Below the pieces are notes generated by a model that worked only from the letters and a program-made list of their open reading frames with translations, was not told the origin of the DNA and ran no database searches. A DNA stretch of 64,000 nucleotides from Streptomyces sp. BHT-5-2 (lineage in GTDB: Bacteria; Actinomycetota; Actinomycetes; Streptomycetales; Streptomycetaceae): the NCBI RefSeq assembly GCF_019774615.1, contig NZ_CP081497.1:2542001-2606000 (forward strand), given 5' to 3'. The stretch's first letter is position 1. Every line of letters begins with the position of its first letter. A program made the translations under genes and the position numbers. This document shows positions 15,380 to 24,281 of this stretch, piece by piece.

Positions 15380-15755
15380 GCGGAGACCCCCCGGGGAAGC
15401 GGCGCACTGTGGCTGCGCCGTGCAATGCCACGATCCCCAACATCGGTAGCGCTATGCGCGGAATCAGAATGGTCCACCCATGTAGGTGAGCAAAGATCGG
15501 CCAGGGCCGCCTCCCGGTCGCCGAGGCGGCACGGGCGATCGTCACGCGACGCAGGAGGGTCCGCGAAGAAGGACAAGGCGACGCCGCGATCTCGAAGTCA
15601 CGGGCGGACACGCCATCGTGGACGTTCCCCCGGCGACCCGGCGACCCGGCGACCCGGCGACGTCCGCTCTACGGGCACGGACTGCGCTGCCTCTCCCACG
15701 GCACCGTCTCCCAGGTAACCGTCCTCCGGGTCGCAGTCCTTCAGATCGCTGTCTC
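15380..15755. other. Intergenic region with short tandem repeat
   Basis: No gene is visible on either strand in these 376 bases. A tandem repeat lies at 15631-15661. The region probably carries the promoter of the exported-protein operon at its left end and the 3' end of the SpoIIE transcript at its right end. Confidence 0.5.
15631..15661. repeat. 8-bp tandem repeat (CGGCGACC, about 4 copies)
   Basis: CGGCGACC is repeated head to tail almost four times without interruption. It is too short and unspaced to be a CRISPR. Confidence 0.8.
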
Positions 15756-18557
15756 TCAGGTCACGGCCTGCTCCGTCCAGATGGCCTTGCCTCGGGCGAA
15801 GTAGCGGGTGCCCCAGCGTTCGGTGAGCTGGGCGATGAGGAACAGGCCGCGACCGCCCTCGTCCTCGTGGGCGGCGTAGCGCAGGTGGGGCGAGGTGCTG
15901 CTGGTGTCGGTCACCTCGCAGATCAGCGTCCGGTCGTACAGGAGGCGGACCTTGATCGGGCCTGGGGCGTAGCGGATGGCGTTGGTGATCAGCTCACTGA
16001 GGATCAGCTCGGTGGTGAACGCCTGCTCTTCCAGCCCCCAGCCCGTCAGCTGTCGGGTGACCTCGGCGCGGGCGCCTGCCACGGCCGAGGGGTCGGGCGG
16101 CACGTCCCACTCGGCGATGCGGTCGGGGTCCATGAGGCGGGTGCGGGCGACGAGGAGGGTGATGTCGTCGCGCCGGCGGTCGGGCCGCAGTGCGCTGATG
16201 ACGACGTCGCAGGTCTCCTCCGGCGGGCGGGAGGGGCGGGCCAGGGCCGTACCGAGGATCTCCAGACCGGTGTCGACGTCGCGTTCCCGGTCCTCGACGA
16301 GGCCGTCGGTGTAGAGGACGACGCTACTGCCCTCGGGAAGGCGTAGCTCCACGGCCGTGAAGGGGAGACTGCCCACGCCGAGCGGTGGGCCTGCGGGGAG
16401 CTCGGTGAACTCCACGGTGCCGTCGGGGCGGACGACGGCGGGTGGCGGATGGCCGGCCCGGGCCATGGTGCAGGTGCCGGTGGTGGGGTCGTAGATGGCG
16501 TAGAGGCAGGTGGCACCGGTGATGGCGAGTTCATCCGTCGCCGGGCCCGCCTCGATCGTCGCCGAGTCCGTATCGGTTTTCGTGTCCGTGTCGGCGTCCG
16601 TGGCCGTGCCCACGGCCGGGTGCACGGCCGTGTCCGTGGCCGTGTCCTGGTCGATGCGGGCCACCAAGTCGTCGAGCCGGGCGAGGAGTTCGTCCGGTGG
16701 CAGATCCAGGGTCGAGAAGTTCTGTACGGCGGTGCGCAGCCGGCCCATGGTCGCGGCTGCGTGCAGCCCGTGGCCCACCACGTCGCCGACGACGAGCGCG
16801 ACCCTGGCTCCGGGCAGCGGGATGACGTCGAACCAGTCCCCGCCCACTCCGGTCCGGGCGGGGAGGTACCGGTAGGCGACGTCGAGGGCGGTCTGTTCGG
16901 GCAGGCCGCGGGGGAGCAGGCTGCGCTGGAGGGCCACGGCCATGGAGTGTTCGCGGGTGAAGCGGCGCGCGTTGTCGATGCAGACGGCCGCCCGGGCCGC
17001 CAGCTCCTCGGCCAGGGTCAGGTCGTCCTCTTCCAAGGGCGGGCTTTCCCGCTTCCGCCAGAAGTTGGCGACGCCCATCAGCACACCGCGCGCCTTGAGC
17101 GGCACGGTGATGAGCGACCTGAGGCCGTGTTCGATGACGATGCGAGTGCGCTCGGGGTCTCCCGCAAGCCATTCGGAGGCGGCGAGCAGATCGGGTACGA
17201 GCACGGGCCGTTCGCTGACGAAGACGGTGGCCATCGGCGTGGCGGGGACGTACCGGTACACCTCGCCCACCCGGTACTGGGGATGGGTGAACGTACCGCT
17301 GAGCGCCACGCGCCGCAGCTCCGGCGCCTCCGTGTAGGCGCCGGGCGGCGGCTCCTCACCGCGCAGGACGGGCTCGGCGAGGTCGACGGTGACGTAGTCG
17401 GCGAACCGGCGTGCGGCCACCTCGGTGAGCTCCTCGGCGGTGCGGGTGACGTCCAGGGTCGTGCCGACGGCCACGCTCGCCTCGTAGAGCAGCCGGAGCC
17501 TGCCCTGGGCGGCCGCGGCCTTCCCGGCGAGGGCGCGCAGCTCGGTGGAGTCCCGCAAGGTGGCGACGCTGCCGGGCGGACCGCCGTGGCGGTCCGTCGA
17601 CCGGTTGTTCACCGCCAGGAGACGGTCGCCGACGGGGATCACTTCGTCGGAGGCATCGCGCCGGGAGAGCAGCAGCTCCGTCGTCCTGGCGTCGAGGTCG
17701 AGGCTGTCGACCTGCCGCCCCTCCACGTCCGGGGGCAGCGCGAGGAGCCGGCGTGCCTCGTCGTTGGCGAGTACGACCCGGCCCTCGTCGCCGACGATGA
17801 CCACGCCCTCGCGCACGGCGTGCAGCACCGCGTCGTGGTGCTCGTACATCCGCGTCATCTCGGCCGGTCCCAGACCGTGGGTCTGCCGCCGCAGCCGCCG
17901 GCTCACCAGGGCCGTTCCGGCTGTGGCCAGGGCCAGCGCGCCGGCGCCCGCGCCGATGAGGAGCGGGAGCAGCCGGTCGGCGGAACCGCTGATCTTGCTG
18001 ATCTTGAGCCCGGACGCGACCATGCCCACGACTCGGCCCCCGTCCAGCACCGGGACGACGGCCTGCATCTCCTCACCGACGGGACCCTGGAGGCTTTCGA
18101 TGGTGACGTGGCCGGCCAACGACGGCCCGATGGTGCCGATGAACTTCTTGCCGATCCGTTCCGGCCGCGGGCTCGAATAGCGGGTGCCGTCCCGGTTCAT
18201 GACGACGATGAAGTCGACACCGCCCGCCTTGCGGGCCGCTTCGGCCAGCGGCTGGAGCACGGCAGCCGGGTTCGGGCCGCGCAGCACGGCGGGTAGGCCG
18301 GGGGCGTGGGCGAAGCTCTCGGCGGCGGCCAGCGAGCGGGCTCGCGCCGCCTGGAAGCGGTCGTTCCGAGCCAGCAGCGCCAGCGCGGCCACCGCCGCCG
18401 CGATGAGCAGCACGATGATCAGCGCCTGCAGCACGAACATCTGCCCGGCGAGGCTGCGCACGCTCGCCATGGGTCGGAAACGCCGCTTCGAAGGCGCCGG
18501 AGAGCCTGGTGGCCGCTGTCGACGCGCACGCGCGAAGCGGCCCGGGACGCGGGCCAT
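15756..18557 (-). CDS. Membrane PAS-GAF-SpoIIE (PP2C) phosphatase with HATPase domain
   Basis: A 933-residue signalling protein. A membrane helix at ~36-63, a periplasmic CitA-like sensor (FIVVMNRDGTRYSSPRPERI, GKKFIGTIGPSLAG), and a second helix near 195-218. Then PAS (~225-330; EGVVIVGDEGRVVLANDEAR), GAF (~345-520), SpoIIE/PP2C (~535-770; GVGGDWFDVIPL, VGDVVGHG, VLYTDGLVEDR, DDITLLVAR) and an anti-sigma-type ATPase (ILSELITNAIRYA, DEGGRGLFLI). Such proteins control sigma factors through anti-anti-sigma phosphorylation. Within the PP2C domain is a Thr/Asp-rich insertion (~residues 640-672) coded by short repeats at about 16545-16650. The start is ATG 18557; the internal ATG 18470 is possible. 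Confidence 0.9.
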   Translation of the reverse strand: MARVPGRFARARRQRPPGSPAPSKRRFRPMASVRSLAGQMFVLQALIIVLLIAAAVAALALLARNDRFQAARARSLAAAESFAHAPGLPAVLRGPNPAAVLQPLAEAARKAGGVDFIVVMNRDGTRYSSPRPERIGKKFIGTIGPSLAGHVTIESLQGPVGEEMQAVVPVLDGGRVVGMVASGLKISKISGSADRLLPLLIGAGAGALALATAGTALVSRRLRRQTHGLGPAEMTRMYEHHDAVLHAVREGVVIVGDEGRVVLANDEARRLLALPPDVEGRQVDSLDLDARTTELLLSRRDASDEVIPVGDRLLAVNNRSTDRHGGPPGSVATLRDSTELRALAGKAAAAQGRLRLLYEASVAVGTTLDVTRTAEELTEVAARRFADYVTVDLAEPVLRGEEPPPGAYTEAPELRRVALSGTFTHPQYRVGEVYRYVPATPMATVFVSERPVLVPDLLAASEWLAGDPERTRIVIEHGLRSLITVPLKARGVLMGVANFWRKRESPPLEEDDLTLAEELAARAAVCIDNARRFTREHSMAVALQRSLLPRGLPEQTALDVAYRYLPARTGVGGDWFDVIPLPGARVALVVGDVVGHGLHAAATMGRLRTAVQNFSTLDLPPDELLARLDDLVARIDQDTATDTAVHPAVGTATDADTDTKTDTDSATIEAGPATDELAITGATCLYAIYDPTTGTCTMARAGHPPPAVVRPDGTVEFTELPAGPPLGVGSLPFTAVELRLPEGSSVVLYTDGLVEDRERDVDTGLEILGTALARPSRPPEETCDVVISALRPDRRRDDITLLVARTRLMDPDRIAEWDVPPDPSAVAGARAEVTRQLTGWGLEEQAFTTELILSELITNAIRYAPGPIKVRLLYDRTLICEVTDTSSTSPHLRYAAHEDEGGRGLFLIAQLTERWGTRYFARGKAIWTEQAVT

Positions 18558-18753
18558 GCCCCCTGTCTAACCTCGCTCCGGCGCGGACGGCACACACCAC
18601 GCCGGGCACTCGCACGGCTTGCCCAGTCCTGCGGCCGGCCCGGGCCCGTCGGCTCCGTCGGTCCCGGTCGGTCCTGTGTGGCCCGCAGACATCAGGGGTG
18701 GTTTGCGGTCCTGCCCTCGGTCCACGAGTGTGCGGACGCTCCCGGAGCACGGC

Positions 18754-19728
18754 CTACTTCTCCAGCCGTGACACATCAGGTGCTCGTTCGCCGGCGGCTT
18801 CCGGTATCGCGTCGGCGATCGACTGCACTTGTTCGGCCGAGAGCGGGACCGCCAGTGCACCGGCGTTCTCGTGGAGGTGCGTGCGGCGTCGCATGCCCGG
18901 CAGGGGGATCACGTCGTCCGGCTGTGCCAGCACCCAGGCCAGCGCCAGTTGCGCGGCAGTGCAGCCGAGGTCCGCGGCCAGAGTCCGTAGGCGATGGACC
19001 AGGCGCAGGTTGGCCGCCAGGTTCTCGGTGCGGAAGCGGGGGTGATCGCGGCGAACGTCGTCGGTGGCCAGGGTGTCCACGCCGGTCAGCGCTCCGGTGA
19101 GCAAGCCGCGGCCGAGCGGCGAGTACGCCACCAGCGTGACGCCGAGTTCGCGGGCCGTGGGCAGGATCTCCCGTTCCAGGCCACGCGTCCACAGCGAGTA
19201 CTCGCTCTGCAGCGCGGCGATGGGGGCTGTCGCACACGCACGGCGCAGCGTGTCGGCGTTCACCTCCGACAGACCGATGTGGCGCACCTTGCCCTGGGCC
19301 ACGAGCTCGCTCATGGCCCCGACGGTGTCCTCGATGGGTACGGCCGGGTCGCGTCGGTGCAGGTAGTAGAGGTCGAGATGGTCCACCCCGAGTCGGCGCA
19401 GCGACGCGGTACAGGCCCTCTTGGCGTAGGCGGGCGTGGAGTCGACCCGTCGCGCGCGGCGGTCGGTGGAGCGTACGACGCCGAACTTGGACGCCAGGAA
19501 CACCTCGTCGCGGCATCCCGCGATCGCTCGCCCCACCAACTCCTCGTTGGTGTACGGGCCGTACATGTCGGCCGTGTCGAGGAAGCCGAGGCCCACTTCG
19601 AGTGCCCGACGGATCGTCGCGACCGACTCCGTCTCGTCGGCGGGGCCGTAGAAGTCGGACATGCCCATGCAGCCCAAGCCGATCGCCGAAACCAGCGGGC
19701 CGCCACGTCCCAGCCGCCTGCGCAGCAT
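18754..19728 (-). CDS. Aldo/keto reductase
   Basis: A 324-residue NADPH-dependent oxidoreductase of the AKR superfamily, which reduces aldehydes and ketones in the cytoplasm. ATG 19728 has AGGAGG 8 bases upstream. The tetrad is visible: Asp and Tyr in FLDTADMYG, Lys in LASKFGV, His in LYYLHRRD. The cofactor-binding end YSPLGRGLLTG and the late IPLPGMRRRTHLHEN are also typical. It belongs to the YghZ/Tas-like branch (IGLGCMGMSDFYG near the N terminus). It is divergent from the dioxygenase at 19819 with 90 bases between. Confidence 0.93.
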   Translation of the reverse strand: MLRRRLGRGGPLVSAIGLGCMGMSDFYGPADETESVATIRRALEVGLGFLDTADMYGPYTNEELVGRAIAGCRDEVFLASKFGVVRSTDRRARRVDSTPAYAKRACTASLRRLGVDHLDLYYLHRRDPAVPIEDTVGAMSELVAQGKVRHIGLSEVNADTLRRACATAPIAALQSEYSLWTRGLEREILPTARELGVTLVAYSPLGRGLLTGALTGVDTLATDDVRRDHPRFRTENLAANLRLVHRLRTLAADLGCTAAQLALAWVLAQPDDVIPLPGMRRRTHLHENAGALAVPLSAEQVQSIADAIPEAAGERAPDVSRLEK

Positions 19729-19818
19729 CCGAGCCTCCTGTCGGGGGTCTGTTCCGTGGTCACCCCGGCTCCTACCCTGAAGGGCAAGTGTCGGTGCGCA
19801 ACCGGAAGGAAGACGCCG

Positions 19819-20721
19819 ATGACCCGGGATGCCAACAACGGCTGGACGCGGCAGACCTTCATCTCTCCCACCGCCTTTCGGATTCCCTACAGCCCCGACC
19901 ATGCCCTCCTGGCCCGCCGATTGCGTACCGAGGTACTCGACCGGCGCGGCTTCGCCGTCGTGTCGGGCACGCCTGCCGGCACCATGAGCACCCCGCAGGC
20001 CCAGGAGTTCGCCACGTCGATGCTGCGCCACTTCGGCGAACCGCTCATGCAGGGCCGGGGCCCCGACACCGCCCTGGGATGGCTCGTGCGGGACGAGGGC
20101 GCCTCGGCGTACACCGACGACCGTCGCTTTCACGAGAACGCCTACACCTCCGAATCCCGCGGCTATCTGCACCTGCACAACGACCGCGCAGTGCAGCCCT
20201 TCGGCCAGGCCCCCGACTGCATCGCCCTCCTCGCGCACCGCAAGGCCGCGCAGGGCGGTGCTTCGGTCCTGGTGGACGGCTGGACGCTCCACCGCATCCT
20301 GCGCGAGACCTCCCCGCACGCTCTGGACTTGCTCAGCACGCCGTACCCGGTGGACCGCCGCCACGTCACGCCCCACGGCGAGAGCCCCGTGGTACGAGTG
20401 CCGGTATTCGAGCACGCCGACGACCGCGTCCAGGTCCGCTGCAACCTCAAGCGCATCCGGACCGCCGCCGAACTGACCGGCGCGCCACTGCCACCGGAGC
20501 AGCGAGCGGCTCTGGAAACCCTGGGCCAGGTGCCGGCCCGCCCGGAGCTCAAGGTGACGATCCCGCTTCAGGAGAGCGACTGCCTCGTCATCGACGACCG
20601 GCGCGTCCTACACGGCCGGACCTCCTACGTGGACCACCCCGACACCGCTCGCCGGCGCTGCCTCATACGAGTCATGCTGCGGGTACCAGCCCGCAGAGTC
20701 CCTGAGAGCGAGGCCGACTGA
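19819..20721 (+). CDS. TauD/TfdA-type 2-oxoglutarate/Fe(II) dioxygenase
   Basis: A 300-residue enzyme. The iron ligands are the HxD pair His120-Asn-Asp122 in GYLHLHND and the distal His265 in VLHGRTSY, followed by an Arg-rich strand (RRRCLIRVML) that would hold 2-oxoglutarate. GGAAGGAAG precedes ATG 19819. The family hydroxylates or desaturates small substrates, including amino acids and gamma-butyrobetaine-like compounds; the substrate here is unknown. It is 12 kb from the NRPS cluster and on present evidence is not part of it. Confidence 0.87.
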   Translation: MTRDANNGWTRQTFISPTAFRIPYSPDHALLARRLRTEVLDRRGFAVVSGTPAGTMSTPQAQEFATSMLRHFGEPLMQGRGPDTALGWLVRDEGASAYTDDRRFHENAYTSESRGYLHLHNDRAVQPFGQAPDCIALLAHRKAAQGGASVLVDGWTLHRILRETSPHALDLLSTPYPVDRRHVTPHGESPVVRVPVFEHADDRVQVRCNLKRIRTAAELTGAPLPPEQRAALETLGQVPARPELKVTIPLQESDCLVIDDRRVLHGRTSYVDHPDTARRRCLIRVMLRVPARRVPESEAD

Positions 20722-20739
20722 CCCAGCCGACGCCACACC

Positions 20740-21038
20740 ACCAGCGTGGCTACAGCACCGGCGCGCACCGTGTGATTCTCGACCTCGCCTTCCAGGAGCT
20801 CGGGGTACAGCGCGTCGCCGGGTGGATCCCCCTGGACAACGAACAGAGGATCAAGGCGCTCGACGAGCACGGCGCGCTCGGCAAGTTGGGGTGCGCCACG
20901 GACGAAATACGCCGCAATCACGTGTTCATCAACGGTTCCTGGCGGGACTGCGACCTGAACTCCGTGAGCGCGGAAGAGTGGAGCCGACGTCGCGAGCGGA
21001 TCGTCGCGCGACGCGAGGAGAGCGGGACCAGCACGTAG
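20740..21038 (+). pseudogene. 5'-truncated GNAT acetyltransferase
   Basis: The frame reads QRGYSTGAHRVILDLAFQEL, the acetyl-CoA-binding motif A of RimJ/RimL-type N-acetyltransferases. The family's C-terminal half follows (GVQRVAGWIPLDNEQRIKAL, NHVFINGSWRDCDLNS). The N-terminal ~80 residues are missing: homology begins only 19 bases after the dioxygenase stop. No start codon or ribosome-binding site fits an intact enzyme, although GTG 20772 could start a short product. The deletion probably brought the dioxygenase gene next to this fragment. Confidence 0.65.
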
Positions 21039-21518
21039 AGGACGGCGTGGGCCGGAGGGGAGGCCACAGAGCCTGGAGGCGGTGGCCCGGCCCGCCGGCC
21101 GTGTCCACGATGCGGTTCGGGACACCCTCCCGATGAACAGTCGCCGCCCACACCGGAACGAACGGGCGTACACAGCAACTGGGCAGGTAGAGATGTACGG
21201 CACCGGGGAGTTGACCTTGGCGCGCCATCAAGTGATCAAGATGTTCGGCGCCGGCGTCAGCCCGGCGTCACGGGCGGGGGCCGAGCGCGACGCGGCATGC
21301 CGGCCGGTAGTACGCCCTGAGTCCGGCGGCGTTCAAACGGCCCACGTCGCGGATTCGGTCGCGGCGGACTCCGGCGTCCAGTCGCACCCCGTCTCACCTG
21401 CGGTCCGTCGCAGCCGGTGACGGGGCGCGTCACCTGATTGCCACATGGTGATGGCCCCTCGCGTCACTCGTTGGTGTGATGCATTGGGAGGTTCTCCGGT
21501 CCGAGTGTGGAGGTCCGA
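21039..21518. other. Intergenic region
   Basis: About 480 bases. I see no gene with coding character, no strong hairpin and no recognisable repeat. The last 20 bases contain the TGGAGGT ribosome-binding site of the ferritin-like gene. Confidence 0.4.
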
Positions 21519-22460
21519 ATGATCCCTTTCTCGATGCGTGTCCGGTCGATGGGCATCCTGGCCTTGATGGTCTGCGTACCCGCCGGTGCCACCGTGGCGG
21601 TGGCACCCGATGTGGCTTCCGCGTTGCACGCGCAGACCCGCGCCGATCTGGACGCGTCGATGCACGGCGAGGCGTACGCCTATGCCACCTACTCCTTGTT
21701 CGCCGACCAGGCACGTGCCCAGAACCTGCCGTCCGTGCAACAGCTCTTCCAGCGCACGGCCCAGGTGGAGCTGGGCGAGCACTTCGCGGAGGAGGCCAAG
21801 CTCAGCGGTCTGGCCGGCAGCGACGCGGCCAATCTGCAAGCGGCGATGAAGGGCGAGGACTACGAGTCGCACACGATGTACCCCACCTTCGCCAAGCAGG
21901 CCCGGCAGGACGGCGACACCGCCGCCGCCGGTCTCTTCGAGGAGATCGCCAAGGACGAGTCGGCCCACCACGCCGCGTTCGCCAAGGCGTTGGAGGTCCT
22001 CCGCACCGGCAAGGGCACCGTCCCGGCACCTCCCGGTGTCAAACCAGTGACCGTCCAGGCCGGGGAGCCCAGGGTCCGTGCGGCCCGGACGAAGCAGAAC
22101 CTGGGCACCGCGCTGAACGGTGAGGCGCTGGCGTCGGCCAAGTACACCCAGTTCGCCCAGGCCGCCACCGCGCACGGCAACCAGGCACTGGCCCGCCTGT
22201 TCACCGGCACCGCCGACGTCGAGCGGCGCGAGCACTTCGCCGGCGAGGCGCAACTGGCCGGCATCGTCGCACCGACGCGCCAGAACCTCACCACCGCGAT
22301 CAACGGCGAGCAGTACAAGTCCCGCATCATGTACCCCACCTACGCCCGCCAGGCCAAGACAGCCGGCGACGCCGAGGCCGCGAAACTGTTCGCCGACAAC
22401 GCCAACGCCGAGGCCGGTCACGCCCGCGCCTTCGAGAACGCGCGCGACCAACTCCACTGA
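21519..22460 (+). CDS. Secreted tandem ferritin-like (rubrerythrin-type) diiron protein
   Basis: A 313-residue protein from ATG 21519, with TGGAGGT 6 bases upstream. A signal peptide (MGILALMVCVPAGATVAVAP) is followed by two ferritin-like four-helix domains at ~38-150 and ~185-310. Each carries the Glu and ExxH pattern of rubrerythrin: first HGEAYAYATYSLFADQA, VELGEHFAEEA, KDESAHHAAF; second NGEALASAKYTQFAQAA, VERREHFAGEA, NAEAGHARAF. There is no rubredoxin domain. Rubrerythrins are normally cytoplasmic peroxide-scavenging enzymes; an exported, internally duplicated form is unusual. The FetAB-type exporter nearby (22702) suggests iron or oxidative-stress handling. Confidence 0.82.
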   Translation: MIPFSMRVRSMGILALMVCVPAGATVAVAPDVASALHAQTRADLDASMHGEAYAYATYSLFADQARAQNLPSVQQLFQRTAQVELGEHFAEEAKLSGLAGSDAANLQAAMKGEDYESHTMYPTFAKQARQDGDTAAAGLFEEIAKDESAHHAAFAKALEVLRTGKGTVPAPPGVKPVTVQAGEPRVRAARTKQNLGTALNGEALASAKYTQFAQAATAHGNQALARLFTGTADVERREHFAGEAQLAGIVAPTRQNLTTAINGEQYKSRIMYPTYARQAKTAGDAEAAKLFADNANAEAGHARAFENARDQLH

Positions 22461-22468
22461 CGGCACGA

Positions 22469-22500
22469 CCGGACGACCGGACGACCGGACGACCGGACGA
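22469..22500. repeat. 8-bp tandem repeat (GACCGGAC, 4 copies)
   Basis: GACCGGAC repeats head to tail four times just after the ferritin-like gene. Two degenerate units follow (GATGGGAC, GACGG). It has no spacer structure and is probably slippage-derived. Confidence 0.85.
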
Positions 22501-22701
22501 TGGGACGACGGACCACGGCGCGACGGCCGGAGCGGGCACTCGCAGGTACGGGCCCGCCCGGCCGTCGGTGTCCGCCCGCACCGGCGTCCGCTACGCTCGC
22601 GTGGCCGCCATGGTGGTCCTGTTCACCGACGTCTACCTGTACTGACCCTGCTCGTTATCGGGAAGAACTGCGGTCACGGTCGAGCGGCATGAAGGGGCGG
22701 C

Positions 22702-23382
22702 ATGGTGGGTGGCGAACTGTTCGTCCTGGAGGACGTGACGGTGCGGCACGGCAACACGGTGCTGCTCGGGCAGGTGACCTGCACGGTCGGGGCCGGGATG
22801 TGCACGGCGCTGGTCGGTCCGTCCGGCGCGGGGAAGTCCACGCTGCTACGGCTGCTCAACCGGATGGCAGAACCCACCAGCGGCCGGGTACTCCTCCACG
22901 GCCGACCGCTGCCGGACTGGGACGTGCTGATGCTGCGGCGCCGTGTCGGCCTGGTCGGGCAGCAGCCGGTCCTGCTCACCGAGCACGTCGTCGACGAGCT
23001 GCGGGTCGGCCGCCCGGGGCTGAGTGAAGACGAAGCACGCGTGCTGCTGGTCAAGGTGGGCCTGTCGGCCGCCCTGCTCGCCCGGCCGACCGCCGGGCTT
23101 TCCGGCGGGGAGGCACAGCGCCTGTGTCTCGCCAGAGCCCTGGCCGTCCGTCCCGAGGTGCTGCTCCTGGACGAGCCCACCTCGGCCCTCGACGCCGCCA
23201 GTGCAAGGGCCATCGAGGAGTCGGTCCGTGAACTGCTGGCCGCCGGTCTGTCCGTCGTGCTGGTCAGCCACAACACGGCCCAGGCCCGCCGCCTCGCCGA
23301 CCGCGCGCTCGTCCTGCGCGAGGGCCGGCTCGTCGCTTCCGGCCCCGCCGACGAGGTGGCCTACCTCAAGGAGGAGCGATGA
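22702..23382 (+). CDS. ABC transporter ATP-binding protein, FetA/YbbL-like
   Basis: A 226-residue ATPase: Walker A GPSGAGKST, Q-loop VGLVGQQPVLL, signature LSGGEAQRL, Walker B LLLDEPTSAL and H-loop VSHNT. At this size, and with the UPF0014-family permease overlapping its end (ATGA at 23379), it matches the FetA half of the E. coli FetAB system, linked to iron export and peroxide resistance. It acts at the inner face of the membrane. GAAGGGGCGGC precedes the ATG. Confidence 0.88.
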   Translation: MVGGELFVLEDVTVRHGNTVLLGQVTCTVGAGMCTALVGPSGAGKSTLLRLLNRMAEPTSGRVLLHGRPLPDWDVLMLRRRVGLVGQQPVLLTEHVVDELRVGRPGLSEDEARVLLVKVGLSAALLARPTAGLSGGEAQRLCLARALAVRPEVLLLDEPTSALDAASARAIEESVRELLAAGLSVVLVSHNTAQARRLADRALVLREGRLVASGPADEVAYLKEER

Positions 23383-24167
23383 ATCCCGCCGTTCCCAGCT
23401 GGCCCGGCGTCGCCGCCTCGGCGGCCCTGGTCCTGCTCGCCATCGCCGTGGCCTGGTACCGGCGCCTCCACCTGGCCCGCGAGATCACGGTCGCCGCCAT
23501 CCGGGCCGGGCTCCAACTCACCGCCGTCGGCGCCGTACTCGTATTCGTCTTCCAGCACACCGGACTTGCCGGAGCCGCCGGCTGGCTCGCCCTCATGGTG
23601 CTCGTCGCCGGCCAGGTCGCCGCCCGCCGCGCTCGTGGCCTGCCCCACGCGCTGCCCGTCGCCACGGCAGCCATCACCAGCGGCACCGCGGCAACCATGG
23701 GGTCCCTGCTCGCGCTCGGTGTGATCGCCACCCAGTCCCGCGTGGTCATCCCGGTCGGCGGCATGGTCGTCTCCGGCGCCATGCAGGCCACCGCGCTCGT
23801 CCTGATCCGCCTGCGCGACGAGGCACGCACCGCCCGTCCGGCCATCGAGGCCCGCCTCGCCCTCGGCCTGTCCGCCGCCGACGCGTTCGCACCCCACATG
23901 CGCTCCACCCTGCGCACCGCGCTCATCCCCGCCATCGACTCCACGAAGACCGTCGGCCTGATCAGTCTGCCCGGCGCCATGACCGGCCTCATCCTCGCCG
24001 GCGTCACCCCGCTGACCGCCATCCGCTACCAGATCGTCGTGATGTACATGCTTCTCGCCGCAGCCGCCCTGGCCTCCCTCACCGCCGCCCGCCTCGCCGA
24101 ACACACCCTCTTCGACCCCGCCCACCGCCTGCGCCCACTGGCCCCCGAACCTTCCAAGCCCCGCTGA
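23379..24167 (+). CDS. ABC transporter permease, FetB/YbbM (UPF0014) family
   Basis: A 262-residue integral membrane protein with about six to seven hydrophobic helices. The family's conserved central part is clear: VATAAITSGTAATMGS, GGMVVSGAMQATALVL, and the cytoplasmic coupling segment IDSTKTVGLISLPGAMTGLI. It starts by a 4-base overlap with the ATP-binding gene. Together they would export iron or another metal. No metal regulator is adjacent. Confidence 0.9.
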   Translation: MNPAVPSWPGVAASAALVLLAIAVAWYRRLHLAREITVAAIRAGLQLTAVGAVLVFVFQHTGLAGAAGWLALMVLVAGQVAARRARGLPHALPVATAAITSGTAATMGSLLALGVIATQSRVVIPVGGMVVSGAMQATALVLIRLRDEARTARPAIEARLALGLSAADAFAPHMRSTLRTALIPAIDSTKTVGLISLPGAMTGLILAGVTPLTAIRYQIVVMYMLLAAAALASLTAARLAEHTLFDPAHRLRPLAPEPSKPR

Positions 24168-24245
24168 CCCTGTGAACCCGCTCAAGAGGCCCGATGGCTC
24201 TCCGCCGGGGCGGAAGTGCGGAAGCCGCAAGAGGCGGGGGGGGCT

Positions 24246-24261
24246 CCGGCGATCGCGCCGG
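24246..24261. terminator. Possible terminator hairpin
   Basis: CCGGCG and CGCCGG flank the tetraloop ATCG between the convergent permease and phosphotransferase genes. The stem is short (6 bp) and no T-tract follows, so support is modest. Confidence 0.35.
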
Positions 24262-24281
24262 CATTCGGGCCCGTGCAGACT

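Noticed and set aside
22469..22500. Tandem GACCGGAC repeats considered as a CRISPR
   Set aside because: Units are 8 bp with no spacers, and there are no cas genes nearby.
22568..22645. Short GTG frame of 25 residues ending in MVVLFTDVYLY before the FetA-like gene
   Set aside because: No ribosome-binding site, and the sequence is too short to tell coding from chance. It may be part of the promoter region.
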